DNA of 64,000 nt from Vibrio sp. BS-M-Sm-2 (GTDB taxonomy: Bacteria > Pseudomonadota > Gammaproteobacteria > Enterobacterales > Vibrionaceae), in NCBI RefSeq assembly GCF_041504345.1, contig NZ_CP167895.1, forward strand, positions 124,001 to 188,000. The letters are read 5' to 3'. A program made the position numbers and the translations under genes. The stretch's first letter is position 1, and each line of letters begins with the position of its first letter. Below the pieces are notes generated by a model, which ran no database searches, was not told the origin of the DNA, and saw only the letters and a program-made list of their open reading frames with translations. Shown piece after piece: positions 8,829-16,926 of the stretch.

Positions 8829-8845
8829 GGTTGATAGTGTCAACT
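8829..8845. promoter_or_regulatory. Palindromic candidate MarR operator 2
   Basis: GGTTGATAGTGTCAACT repeats the GTTGAT...TCAAC half-sites of operator 1. It lies 19 bases before the marR start codon, so binding here would also repress the regulator itself. Confidence 0.62.
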
Positions 8846-8863
8846 ATATTCTAAGGATCGTTT

Positions 8864-9289
8864 ATGTCTGATAACACATCGTTAGAGTCTATCTTTCGTT
8901 TAGTACACTCTTTGAAACGTCAAATGAGTGAACAGATTGAGAGCTTGGATTCTGAGATCGCACCCATGAACATTCGTGTCATGAAGATCATTACTAAGAA
9001 ATCTCCATGTACGGCTATCGATATCGCGCACTACTTAAACCGCGATAAAGCGCAGGTCACGAGATTAGTTAATGCATTGATCAATCAAGAGCTTGTGAAA
9101 AAGTCTCCAAATCCAGAAGACAAGCGCAGCCAGTTATTGATTCTGACCGATAAGGGTCAAGAGGTCATGAGTAAGGTTTCGGATCTAGACCGAGACATGT
9201 TGAAGAGAATGACCAAAGGCATGGCCGAAGATGAGTTAGAGCAATTCAGGAAAATTGCAAAGAAAATGGCGCAGAACTTAGAGAGCTGA
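8864..9289 (+). CDS. MarR-family transcriptional regulator
   Basis: A 141-residue winged-helix regulator. The central region has TAIDIAHYLNRDKAQVTRLVNALINQELVKKSPNPEDKRSQLLILTDKGQEV, the recognition helix followed by the DxRS wing that defines MarR. The flanking helices would form the dimer interface. An AAGGA ribosome-binding site precedes ATG 8864. It is divergent from the DUF3861 gene and shares two palindromic operators with it, suggesting an autoregulated pair released by a small ligand or oxidant. No Cys redox switch of OhrR type is apparent. It ends in a strong terminator. Confidence 0.9.
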   Translation: MSDNTSLESIFRLVHSLKRQMSEQIESLDSEIAPMNIRVMKIITKKSPCTAIDIAHYLNRDKAQVTRLVNALINQELVKKSPNPEDKRSQLLILTDKGQEVMSKVSDLDRDMLKRMTKGMAEDELEQFRKIAKKMAQNLES

Positions 9290-9310
9290 TCTTAAAAATA
9301 AAACGAAAAA

Positions 9311-9344
9311 ACGCCACCGAATCGAATAATCGGTGGCGTTTTTT
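9311..9344 (+). terminator. Rho-independent terminator
   Basis: ACGCCACCGA and TCGGTGGCGT arms followed by TTTTT, directly after the marR stop. The A-rich 5' side suggests it also serves transcription from the opposite strand (sgrR). Confidence 0.85.
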
Positions 9345-9418
9345 GTAGAATTTGGTTTTACCTAGATATAAGCATGCCAAAATCGACTTTGAAAACGCTT
9401 TATCCTACTCGGTAAGCA

Positions 9419-11203
9419 TTAATCAGCAGACCATACATTCTTGAAATCTGGCCATCCCCAGTTAGTGATGGCCACGTTTTTCAGAATCCCTTGGAAACGA
9501 ACGGTCTGCAAGTGATGAAACATAGGCACTAACCAATAATCTGAGATCAGAGTAGACGCGATCGGTTCTAACTCTGCCAAGTAATTAGGCAGTTCAACGG
9601 ATGCTTTATGACTATCCAAACGCTGCTTGAGCCAATCACTGTTCATCTCTCCTAAAGCAGAATGCAAAACAGGATCGTTCATCATCCAAGAGAACAGCGA
9701 AGACGGGGCATTATCATCGAGATTCAAGTTACACAGCACCAAGTCCTCCTTTAACTCGCCACTCTGAGAGAGCTCCGCCAACTCTCGAAAACTGTAGGTG
9801 TTCACCTCAACTTCCACACCATATCGTTTGAGTATGTCGGATACGCAAACCGCACATCGATACAACGCATAATAGTCATAAACCGCAATACTCATCTTTT
9901 GTGGCAGTTGTGCATCTTTCGAAGGCGTTCGATACAATTTCTTCCAACTTGGCAGTATATTTTGAGCTAAAGAGACACTAAACAGACCCTTGTTATGTTC
10001 CAACTGAGACAAGATCGCTTGTGGGTTGGTCAGTTCTGAAAGGTATTTGCGCTGCTCATTATTTAGTAAACTGGCCGCTGAGTTCTGATTGAATAGGATA
10101 AACAGACACCCATCCTCGACTCGGCTACGAAGGCCGTCTGTATCTGCAGAAACAAGTTCCGCATCGCTTTTCCCTAACTGATGGAAGCAAGATGAATCTT
10201 CATAAGGCGATACCTGCATTTGGCTGCCATCGAAGCGAGCAGTGCCCGTCATTGATTCCTCAAACTGCCAGATGGTCACCTCATCGGTTAAAGAGCGGCA
10301 ACCATAATAATGTTCAAATGCGGCGAGTTTGATACGTTCATTATTGGTCTCAACCACTTTGAAGGGCCCTGTTCCAATAACAGCATGAGATACCGAATTT
10401 AATGGCGATGGCTCACGGGTCACTTGGGCAGCAGGTTGAATTGAATACTTAACGCCAGCAAGCAAACCAGCAAAGCCGGTATCTGCCTTGGTGAGTTGGA
10501 AGCTGACCCTCAATGGTTGTTCACTGTAAACCGAAGCGACATGGGCGAGCTCTGTCTGATAGAAAGGTAAAGTTTGCAACGCAGAAAACATCGAAACTAA
10601 TTGCTTAGCATCCACAAGCTGCCCGTCATGGAAAGTAAGTCCCGGGCGCAGATAGAAAGTCCAAACTAGCTTTTCAGCATCATATTGCCAATGATGTGCC
10701 AGCTCAGGCTTCAGCTCGCCTTTGCCATTGCAAGTCACTAAACAACTGAACACTTGCCTGATCAAAAATCGTTCACTACTGCGGTGAATATGATGCGGGA
10801 ACAGATCTTCGAACTTACGTTTGTAGGTTAATTGGACGTGCAGTAACCCTTCGCGCATCGTCGCACCGGATGTTTCTTGGAGAAGAGAGCCAAACACTGA
10901 GCGGTCATTATCCAAAATAGAGAGTGCTTTTTCGTACTTGCCCTGCTCTATCAGCTTGCTGGCAACATGTTGCGTCAATTGTTGATTACTAAAGCGCAAT
11001 GTCAGGTTAGAACGTTGATTCCTTCCGACTTTTGGCTCCCACACCACCCATTCAGCTTGATGCATCTTGCCGAGTAAGGTTCGTGCATGACGCAAACTGG
11101 TAAACAGCTTGTCTGCGACCTCAGTTAAAGTCACCGAGTGTGAGATGTTAGGCTCAAATAAATCCAGCCGAGTGTAGTAACGCATCATGTTTAGATCAGA
11201 CAA
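9419..11203 (-). CDS. sgrR: SgrR-family transcriptional regulator
   Basis: A 594-residue protein with an N-terminal winged helix (SgrR_N; ...SVTLTEVADKLFTSLRHARTLLGKMHQAEWVVWEPKVGRNQRS) and a long C-terminal periplasmic-binding-like domain (SBP_bac_5) with LVWTFYLRPGLTFHDGQLVDAKQLV. This is the SgrR architecture; enteric SgrR is about 550 residues. SgrR senses glucose-phosphate stress and activates the divergent small RNA SgrS. Here a divergent short transcript unit with an SgrT-like ORF lies 200 bases away, strengthening the assignment. Family members without sgrS are usually just called SgrR/YbaE-like, so identity as a true glucose-phosphate sensor is inferred. Confidence 0.85.
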   Translation of the reverse strand: MSDLNMMRYYTRLDLFEPNISHSVTLTEVADKLFTSLRHARTLLGKMHQAEWVVWEPKVGRNQRSNLTLRFSNQQLTQHVASKLIEQGKYEKALSILDNDRSVFGSLLQETSGATMREGLLHVQLTYKRKFEDLFPHHIHRSSERFLIRQVFSCLVTCNGKGELKPELAHHWQYDAEKLVWTFYLRPGLTFHDGQLVDAKQLVSMFSALQTLPFYQTELAHVASVYSEQPLRVSFQLTKADTGFAGLLAGVKYSIQPAAQVTREPSPLNSVSHAVIGTGPFKVVETNNERIKLAAFEHYYGCRSLTDEVTIWQFEESMTGTARFDGSQMQVSPYEDSSCFHQLGKSDAELVSADTDGLRSRVEDGCLFILFNQNSAASLLNNEQRKYLSELTNPQAILSQLEHNKGLFSVSLAQNILPSWKKLYRTPSKDAQLPQKMSIAVYDYYALYRCAVCVSDILKRYGVEVEVNTYSFRELAELSQSGELKEDLVLCNLNLDDNAPSSLFSWMMNDPVLHSALGEMNSDWLKQRLDSHKASVELPNYLAELEPIASTLISDYWLVPMFHHLQTVRFQGILKNVAITNWGWPDFKNVWSAD

Positions 11204-11405
11204 ATAATGAACCTTTTAGAAACAATCCTTCCTCATAAAGCCGATTATAAAACACATTTGTCTTTAAGTGACGATAAAAGACAAAAACAGGAACAATCAT
11301 CTAAAAAATCATCTGTTTATTACTTCCTATTAAATAACCATAATTAATGGGTCAGCAAGGAACTTTGAGTTCCTACCAAAGCCCAAGACAAGAGAAGTAA
11401 TCATC

Positions 11406-11504
11406 ATGAGAAAATACTATCTTAATAAGCTAAAAAGCACCTGTAGCAAGCTCGAAAGAGAAGCACTACGAACACTTATAGAGCTATGTAACTGGCGTTA
11501 TTAG
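11406..11504 (+). CDS. SgrT-like small protein (32 aa)
   Basis: A 32-codon ORF beginning MRKYYLNKL and ending LRTLIELCNWRY. Against the E. coli SgrT sequence as I remember it (43 residues, MRQFYQHYF... LTMLEGLMQW), the start M-R-[KQ]-[YF]-Y and the L-x2-L-x2-L-x2-W ladder line up with matching spacing; the middle is shorter here. SgrT blocks glucose import through PtsG during sugar-phosphate stress. A modest purine-rich ribosome-binding sequence (AGAGAAG) lies 7-13 bases upstream. It is divergent from sgrR and followed by a terminator. At this length chance similarity is possible, so the call is tentative. Confidence 0.5.
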   Translation: MRKYYLNKLKSTCSKLEREALRTLIELCNWRY

Positions 11505-11528
11505 TACACTTTTAAGCACCGAGTTAAC

Positions 11529-11591
11529 GCGAGTTGAGTACAACCTAATATGCTCCTACCCCCGATATGAGTTAGGTCTCAACTCGCTTTT
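11529..11591 (+). terminator. Stem-loop terminator with C-rich loop
   Basis: GCGAGTTGAG (11529-11538) pairs perfectly with CTCAACTCGC (11578-11587), followed by TTTT. Inner ACCTAAT/GTTAGGT can extend the stem, leaving GCTCCTACCCCC in the loop. It would end the small transcript downstream of the 32-codon ORF. Confidence 0.7.
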
Positions 11592-11805
11592 CCATTCCAA
11601 ATCCCCTCTCAACCCAGCTGTACCAATCGCTCACGCATTCGATAAATTTCTATTATCGACTCGACAAATTTAATTCGTTTTCTTAGTTAAACGAAAAGCC
11701 TTAAGGTTCGCCCCGAAGCAAGCAAAGAGCCTCAGAAAAACTGAAAGCTCAGCTAACAACTAATTTATTTGCAGTTACCAATCAGGTATTAACTAAGGAA
11801 ACGCC

Positions 11806-12711
11806 ATGCGTATCGCAATTCTTTCTCGCAACGAAAACCTATACTCTACTTCTCGCTTAAAAGCGGCTGGAGAGGCACGTGGTCACCAGGTCGATGTTAT
11901 CGACACGCTGCACTGTGATATAGATATCGCGAGTAACAATCCGAAGATTCGCTACATGGGTGAAGAGCTACCTCAATACGATGCTGTTATTCCACGTATT
12001 GGCGCTTCCATTACCTTTTACGGAACTGCGGTTGTTCGCCAATTCGAAATGATGGGCACTTTTTGTATCAATGAGTCAGTAGCAATCAGTCGTTCTCGCG
12101 ACAAACTGCGCTCACTACAACTGTTGTCTCGTAAAGGTATTGGCTTACCAAAAACAGGTTTCGCTAGCCGCCCAGACAAGATTCAAGACTTGATCAAAAA
12201 CGTTGGTGGCGCACCACTGGTTATCAAGCTTCTTGAAGGTACTCAAGGTATCGGCGTGGTTTTAGCTGAAACAAATAAAGCAGCAGAAAGCGTTATCGAA
12301 GCATTCATGGGCCTAAAAGCGAACATCTTGGTTCAAGAGTTCATTGAAGAAGCAAATGGCGCAGACATCCGTTGTTTTGTTGTTGGTAACAAAGTAATCG
12401 CGGCAATGAAGCGTCAAGCTGGTGAGGGTGAATTCCGCTCTAACCTGCACCGTGGCGGTACAGCTCAACTGGTTAAACTAACCAAAGAAGAGCGCGCTAC
12501 AGCAATCAATGCTGCGAAAATCATGGGTTTAAACCTATGTGGTGTTGATATTCTACAATCTAAGAATGGCCCTGTTGTAATGGAAGTTAACTCTTCTCCT
12601 GGCCTAGAAGGTATTGAGAAAGCGACTGGTAAAGATGTAGCAGACATGATTTTCGAATTCATCGAAAAAAATGCAAAACCAAACGCTAACCGTACTCGTG
12701 GCAAAGGCTGA
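11806..12711 (+). CDS. rimK: Ribosomal protein S6 glutamate ligase RimK
   Basis: A 301-residue ATP-grasp ligase that adds glutamates to the C-terminus of ribosomal protein S6. The N-terminal domain MRIAILSRNENLYSTSRL is near-identical to known RimK. The ATP-grasp core is visible: PLVIKLLEGTQGIGV, ILVQEFIEEANGADIRCFVVG, and the metal-binding VVMEVNSSPGLEGIE. Length matches E. coli RimK (300). An AAGGAAA ribosome-binding site precedes the ATG. The next gene, 32 bases on, encodes a protease-like partner, so the two probably form a small rim operon; rimA is not seen here. Confidence 0.95.
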   Translation: MRIAILSRNENLYSTSRLKAAGEARGHQVDVIDTLHCDIDIASNNPKIRYMGEELPQYDAVIPRIGASITFYGTAVVRQFEMMGTFCINESVAISRSRDKLRSLQLLSRKGIGLPKTGFASRPDKIQDLIKNVGGAPLVIKLLEGTQGIGVVLAETNKAAESVIEAFMGLKANILVQEFIEEANGADIRCFVVGNKVIAAMKRQAGEGEFRSNLHRGGTAQLVKLTKEERATAINAAKIMGLNLCGVDILQSKNGPVVMEVNSSPGLEGIEKATGKDVADMIFEFIEKNAKPNANRTRGKG

Positions 12712-12743
12712 TTTAACGCCGTTAACTCATGATTGGAAATAAC

Positions 12744-13172
12744 ATGAACAATAAAATGATCATAGGGAATACTGAAGCACTTTGCTTACCAGAGTTAGGG
12801 ATAACTGGACTACATACACGTGTTGATACAGGAGCTAAAACCTCTTCTCTACACGTAGACAATCTACTATGTGTAAAAACAGACGGTGAGAACTTCGTTG
12901 AATTCGATCTTCACCCAGACGTTTACCACCTAGAAGAGACAGTGCGCTGCAAGGCGAAACTGAAAACAAGCAAGAAAATCAAATCATCTAACGGCGAAGT
13001 TGAACACCGTTGTGTGATTGAAACCATGCTAAAAATCGGCGGTCAGGAATGGCCTATCGATATCACGCTAAGCAACCGTCAAGATATGACTTATATGATG
13101 TTGCTTGGTCGTCAAGGCATGAGTGACAAAGTGATTGTTGACCCAGCGGGTGAATTCCTGCTGACTCACTAA
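12744..13172 (+). CDS. rimB: RimB-like retropepsin-fold (ATP-dependent zinc) protease
   Basis: A 142-residue protein of the putative ATP-dependent zinc protease family (PF05618), with a pepsin-like Asp motif TRVDTGAKTSSLHV near the N-terminus and the C-terminal phrase MTYMMLLGRQGM, both family hallmarks. In Pseudomonas RimB removes or limits RimK-added glutamates on S6. Adjacency to rimK supports that role here. ATG 12744 with TTGGAAAT upstream is preferred to ATG 12729, which has no ribosome-binding site. A hairpin terminator follows the stop, closing the operon. Confidence 0.85.
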   Translation: MNNKMIIGNTEALCLPELGITGLHTRVDTGAKTSSLHVDNLLCVKTDGENFVEFDLHPDVYHLEETVRCKAKLKTSKKIKSSNGEVEHRCVIETMLKIGGQEWPIDITLSNRQDMTYMMLLGRQGMSDKVIVDPAGEFLLTH

Positions 13173-13227
13173 TCAGAGTCATCGTAACCGCTCCACAGGT
13201 TATAACTAAAGCTAGTCACAACGATAT

Positions 13228-13254
13228 AAGGCCAGTCTCATGACTGGCCTTATT
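13228..13254 (+). terminator. Terminator of the rim operon
   Basis: AAGGCCAGTC-TCAT-GACTGGCCTT is a perfect 10-bp stem with a 4-base loop. The following tract (ATTGCGTTC) is only moderately T-rich. Confidence 0.7.
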
Positions 13255-13301
13255 GCGTTCTATTCTTTAATTTCTAGTTTCTGCTTTTTACTTTGGCTTA
13301 T

Positions 13302-14096
13302 CTATTTCTTGGATTTACCATGAGACTGCAAACCAAAACGCCAAATCGATAACAGCAGTTTCTTAGCTTTGATTTTGGTTACCCGCCAATGCGTCACAGG
13401 TCTTCTTGGGGCGCTCATCAATAAGTGTTCAAAGGCTGTCTCACTAAAATCGACTTGTCCTCCATGCGCCACTAGCAAAGTATCCAGCTGCATGTCATAG
13501 ATACGAGATACTGACTCTCGGTACTTGTTAGGGTGAAAGATAGGGAAAGGCGGAATCAGCTTCTTCTTAACCTCGACCATTAAATCAGCCACATAAGCAA
13601 CGCTATGTGATGGGCAATAGACAGAAAGATCTCTGTCGGTATGACCCGGCGTTTCTAGAACCAACCAATCATCAAACCCCGGAATACTATCCCCATCCGA
13701 CAGCTTATAGTCCGGTTTCAACTTTCTTGAATACCACAAGTTCGCTTTGGCTCTTCCTAAACGGTTCGCCATCCATCTTGCTAAGGCTAGATCAGTCAAG
13801 TGCATCAAAATACCATCAATGCCGTGATACCAATCTTTGTCTCGGTTTGCTGCCACCAAATAACAATTAGTCAGTTTTCTGAGTGCATGCGCAGCGCCTG
13901 CATGGTCTGGGTGCATATGCGTCACCACCACCGTGTGTAGATCAGAAAAATCACGCATAAGCTCAGTTTCAATGAAAGTCTTCAAATGCGGGATGTCGGC
14001 TCGACATGCACCATCGAGCAACAGTAATTTGTCAGGATACTCCACCAAGTACATATCTTGGATGTAGCCTTTAATGGTATGCAGCTGCAAACCCAC
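13302..14096 (-). CDS. MBL-fold metallo-hydrolase
   Basis: A 264-residue metallo-beta-lactamase-fold hydrolase. The zinc-binding H-x-H-x-D-H motif is clear in VVTHMHPDHAGAAH (near residues 58-71), followed by further ligands in LETPGHTDRDLSVYCP and VAYVADLM. The C-terminus has LLVAHGGQVD with the last His. No signal peptide is seen, so it is cytoplasmic. The superfamily includes glyoxalase II-like, lactonase and phosphodiesterase activities, and the substrate cannot be chosen from sequence. The gene is convergent with the rim operon and stands alone. Confidence 0.85.
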   Translation of the reverse strand: MGLQLHTIKGYIQDMYLVEYPDKLLLLDGACRADIPHLKTFIETELMRDFSDLHTVVVTHMHPDHAGAAHALRKLTNCYLVAANRDKDWYHGIDGILMHLTDLALARWMANRLGRAKANLWYSRKLKPDYKLSDGDSIPGFDDWLVLETPGHTDRDLSVYCPSHSVAYVADLMVEVKKKLIPPFPIFHPNKYRESVSRIYDMQLDTLLVAHGGQVDFSETAFEHLLMSAPRRPVTHWRVTKIKAKKLLLSIWRFGLQSHGKSKK

Positions 14097-14460
14097 TCCT
14101 TGCGATAAACCAACTGGTCAGACCTACACCATAGCAAACTTACAGCCAATTGTGATCATTTTGTTAAAAGTAACAATCTCAAACAAGATAGAGAGCTCCA
14201 ATCAAGATTTCTATTGGTATCCACAACGTTACTAAAATCCAATTCAACTCAGAACAATGGAAGCACATTCCGAAAATACTCATCTATTTCATCCGGTAGT
14301 TTTCACCATTATCGAATGCCGCATTGCCGTAAACCTTGCTCTATAAACCTTACGATTCAAGCTGCCAACACCATTTATCGTGACGACAAAACATGTGATT
14401 TGTTGCCCTGAGTTATTCGGACTATATATGCGCCTCTAATTTATTGTCTGAGTGCTATAC
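14097..14460. other. Intergenic stretch without recognisable gene
   Basis: About 360 bases between the divergent MBL hydrolase and the 2OG oxygenase. I see no convincing ORF, hairpin terminator or long repeat. AT-rich promoter-like sequence (ACTATATATGC) occurs about 30-35 bases before the oxygenase start. Confidence 0.5.
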
Positions 14461-15063
14461 ATGAACCAACTAATCGATGCTCTTTCTACCCAAGGTTACT
14501 TTGTTTGGGATGACTTCTTAACGCATGAAGAAGTGGTGGCATTAAGGGATTGCATTCCAGAGAACTGGAAAAAGGCTAGGATTGGCCGTAACGATGAAGT
14601 AACACGAGAGTCGACCATTCGTAGTGACAAAATTCAGTGGGTACGCCGCGACATGGGCGAGCCAGCTTCTCTGTTCCTAGACAAGATGGAACAAATTCGT
14701 TTAGCGGCAAACCAAGCGTTCTTTTTGGGTCTGTTCGAGTACGAAGCGCACTTTGCTAAATACGAAAAAGGTGATTTCTACCAAAAGCACTTAGACTGCT
14801 TCAAAGGCAATGAGAACCGCCGTCTGACTACCGTGTTCTACATGAATGACGAGTGGACAGAAGAAGACGCAGGTGAGCTTGTGGTTTACGATCTGAAAGA
14901 CAACCATATCGCGACCATTCCACCAAAGTCAGGTCGTCTATTTGTGTTCTTGTCTGAACAGTTCCCACACGAGGTACTGCCGACAAACACAGAGCGATTC
15001 AGTATCGCAGGTTGGTTCCGTATTAACGGCGTGAAAGACAACCAACTCGATATCGCACACTAA
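14461..15063 (+). CDS. 2OG-Fe(II) oxygenase (prolyl 4-hydroxylase-like)
   Basis: A 200-residue cytoplasmic dioxygenase. The double-stranded beta-helix iron ligands are visible as FYQKHLDCFKGNENRRLTTVFYMND (H-x-D) and FPHEVLPTNTERFSIAGWF (distal His, followed by the 2-oxoglutarate-binding Arg). This matches the P4Hc/SM-20-like family that hydroxylates protein side chains or small molecules. ATG 14461 is preferred to an in-frame GTG nine bases upstream. The target is unknown; vibrio homologs are often just called 2OG-Fe(II) oxygenases. A terminator lies 28 bases after the stop. Confidence 0.86.
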   Translation: MNQLIDALSTQGYFVWDDFLTHEEVVALRDCIPENWKKARIGRNDEVTRESTIRSDKIQWVRRDMGEPASLFLDKMEQIRLAANQAFFLGLFEYEAHFAKYEKGDFYQKHLDCFKGNENRRLTTVFYMNDEWTEEDAGELVVYDLKDNHIATIPPKSGRLFVFLSEQFPHEVLPTNTERFSIAGWFRINGVKDNQLDIAH

Positions 15064-15090
15064 ATATTGGTCTTTAACACCGGAACTTTA

Positions 15091-15114
15091 AAACCTCTCG
15101 ATTGAGAGGTTTTT
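15091..15114 (+). terminator. Rho-independent terminator
   Basis: AAACCTCTCGATTGAGAGGTTTTT: a perfect CCTCTC/GAGAGG stem and T run after the oxygenase gene. Confidence 0.85.
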
Positions 15115-15266
15115 CATTAATGTGGACAACGAAAACAGTGCCACTAGAGCACACCTTCAATTTGCAGAGTAACCTCTAGACAAATCAATATAACGATTAA
15201 TCTAGCGTAAAAGAGAAAAGTGATATTTAATAACTATTTACGATGCGCATTCAAGAAGGATTAATT

Positions 15267-15986
15267 ATGTCGTCTATCATCGTAGGTCATCGAGGTGTAG
15301 CAGGCACTCACCCAGAAAACACCAAAGCAAGCATTGAACAAGCCGCTAAACTCGGCTTGAAATGGATTGAAGTAGATATTCAACCGACTCAGGATGATCA
15401 ACTTGTGGTTTGTCACGACCACACCCTTGAGCGCTGCAGCGATGGCAAGGGTCGTGTCGACGAGCATACTCTTGCAGAGCTGCGTCAGCTTGATTTTGGA
15501 AGTTGGAAATCTGAACAGTTCGCGGGAGAAAAAATACTAACGCTAGAAGAGTTACTTGCACTTGTTGAGCAACATGATCTCAGCGTCAACCTCGAAATCA
15601 AAGTCGACAGCCGACATCAAGCTCCTCATGTCGTTGATTTACTGCACGAAGAGTTGATTCGCTCAAATTTGGACACCGATAAAGTCTTACTATCGAGCTT
15701 CAGCCATCAAGTGGTTGCTGAAATGGCTCGCCACTTACCGAGATACCGCGTCGGTGTGATCACAGAGCAACTGACTCAAGCTGATCTTATGCTCATTAAT
15801 GAGGTTAAAGCATTCAGTTGCCACATGAACTATGAGCATGTAAATCAGAGCGATCTCAATACGCTCAGTGAAGCAAACATTCAAACATGGTGCTACACCG
15901 TCAACGATCCATCTCACTTCAAACTCATCTCAGAAGTCGATGCCGTATTCACTGATTTTCCGAATCAATTTAGCGCTATAAATTGA
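15267..15986 (+). CDS. Glycerophosphodiester phosphodiesterase
   Basis: A 239-residue soluble GDPD, cutting glycerophosphodiesters to glycerol-3-phosphate and an alcohol. Catalytic residues are visible: HRG near the N-terminus (IIVGHRGVAGTHPENT), WIEVDIQPTQDDQLVVCHDHTLER with the metal-binding E-x-D and the second His, and later VNLEIKVD. ATG 15267 is chosen because AAGGA lies six bases upstream; ATG 15243 lacks a ribosome-binding site. No signal peptide, so it is the cytoplasmic UgpQ type. It is unrelated in composition to the AT-rich GDPD-like gene at 25850. Confidence 0.9.
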   Translation: MSSIIVGHRGVAGTHPENTKASIEQAAKLGLKWIEVDIQPTQDDQLVVCHDHTLERCSDGKGRVDEHTLAELRQLDFGSWKSEQFAGEKILTLEELLALVEQHDLSVNLEIKVDSRHQAPHVVDLLHEELIRSNLDTDKVLLSSFSHQVVAEMARHLPRYRVGVITEQLTQADLMLINEVKAFSCHMNYEHVNQSDLNTLSEANIQTWCYTVNDPSHFKLISEVDAVFTDFPNQFSAIN

Positions 15987-16065
15987 GCACGCGAATACTG
16001 CAAAAACAGCCTCGAGAGACTTTAAAATTAACTCTCGGGAAACCTTAAAATTAGGTAGCAAACAC

Positions 16066-16097
16066 AAGTGAGTAGGAGTACATTCCGCTACTCACTT
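16066..16097 (+). terminator. Strong hairpin, probable terminator
   Basis: AAGTGAGTAG and CTACTCACTT are perfect 10-base arms with a 12-base loop, about 80 bases after the GDPD stop. The T tract is weak (GGTTTC), so it may be a terminator or a processing structure. Confidence 0.5.
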
Positions 16098-16146
16098 GGT
16101 TTCATTAGCTCGCTCTATTTAGACAGCTTCATTGGTTACTTAATTT

Positions 16147-16884
16147 ATGGATCTCATTTTTAGTCCAATCTTCCCAATTTTGGGGGCAATCTTCATTTTC
16201 GCCGCTATTGTTCGTGGCTTCTCAGGTTTCGGTTTCACTTTAGTGGCATTGCCGTTGAGTGCGTTATTCGTGCCCGTTATCGAACTGGTTCCTGTTTTCA
16301 TGCTTATCGACCTATTGGGCAATATCCAATTGCTACCGAAGGTTCGAAAACACGTCAATTGGCGCTGGGTTTCAAAGGTGTTTATCCCTTGTCTAGCCTT
16401 CACTCCGGTCGGCTTACTTCTGCTCAAGTCTGTTAGCCAAGATACAATAATTTTGATCATTAGTGCCTTCATTTTTGCGTCTGCACTTATGATCTACAAA
16501 GGGTTCCAGTACAAAAGTGAACCTAGATTTGCTCCCTATATTCTGGGCAGCCTTGCGGGTGTAATGAACGGCGCGGCTTCAATGTCAGGGCCTCCGATTG
16601 GCACGCATGCATTGGCAAGCCCAGTCGCACCCCACATTGCCAGAGCAGGCCTGATTGCGTTCTTTGTGTTGGCAGATTCCAGTGCGTTTGTATCGGCATC
16701 TATCGCGGGGTTAGTCGACCGTGATGTGGTCTGGCTTACTCTAGCACTCCTACCAAGTAGCATGTTTGGCGGCTATGTCGGTTCTAAACTGTTCGAGAGA
16801 TTTGGCGGAGCGAAGTTCAAACCAGTCACCATTGCCCTGCTCATCGTGATTGCGATATTCAGTGCAGGTCGAGTCTTGCTGTAA
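16147..16884 (+). CDS. TSUP (TauE/SafE) family membrane permease
   Basis: A 245-residue inner-membrane protein with about 7-8 hydrophobic segments. The twin family motifs are present: FAAIVRGFSGFGFTLVALPLSALF near the N-terminus and LAGVMNGAASMSGPPIGTHALAS in the second half. TSUP proteins move sulfite, sulfonates, taurine or other organic anions. No sulfur-metabolism genes adjoin, so the substrate is open. It follows the GDPD gene after a hairpin and is convergent with the L,D-transpeptidase gene. A second TSUP gene of similar size occurs at 48319 in this window. Confidence 0.87.
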   Translation: MDLIFSPIFPILGAIFIFAAIVRGFSGFGFTLVALPLSALFVPVIELVPVFMLIDLLGNIQLLPKVRKHVNWRWVSKVFIPCLAFTPVGLLLLKSVSQDTIILIISAFIFASALMIYKGFQYKSEPRFAPYILGSLAGVMNGAASMSGPPIGTHALASPVAPHIARAGLIAFFVLADSSAFVSASIAGLVDRDVVWLTLALLPSSMFGGYVGSKLFERFGGAKFKPVTIALLIVIAIFSAGRVLL

Positions 16885-16926
16885 CTGGCTCTAGCGGTGC
16901 TGTTCAGGAAAATTGGGTACCGATAC

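Larger units (their letters stand above)
11350..11591 (+). ncRNA. Candidate SgrS-like dual-function small RNA
   Basis: Between divergent sgrR and rimK there is a compact unit: a 5' hairpin (GGAAC-TTTGA-GTTCC, 11359-11373), a 32-codon ORF (11406-11504), and a stem-loop ending in TTTT (11529-11591). The terminator loop holds ATGCTCCTACCCCC, a single-stranded anti-Shine-Dalgarno-like stretch suited to pairing with a message. In enterics the SgrS RNA is divergent from sgrR, encodes SgrT near its 5' end and ends in a terminator; this layout is the same. The 5' end given is a guess because no promoter is certain. Existence as an RNA and its targets are inference. Confidence 0.5.

Noticed and set aside
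14150..14175. CRP-like TTGTGATCATTTTGTT
   Set aside because: Second half-site lacks TCACA; not distinct from AT-rich background.
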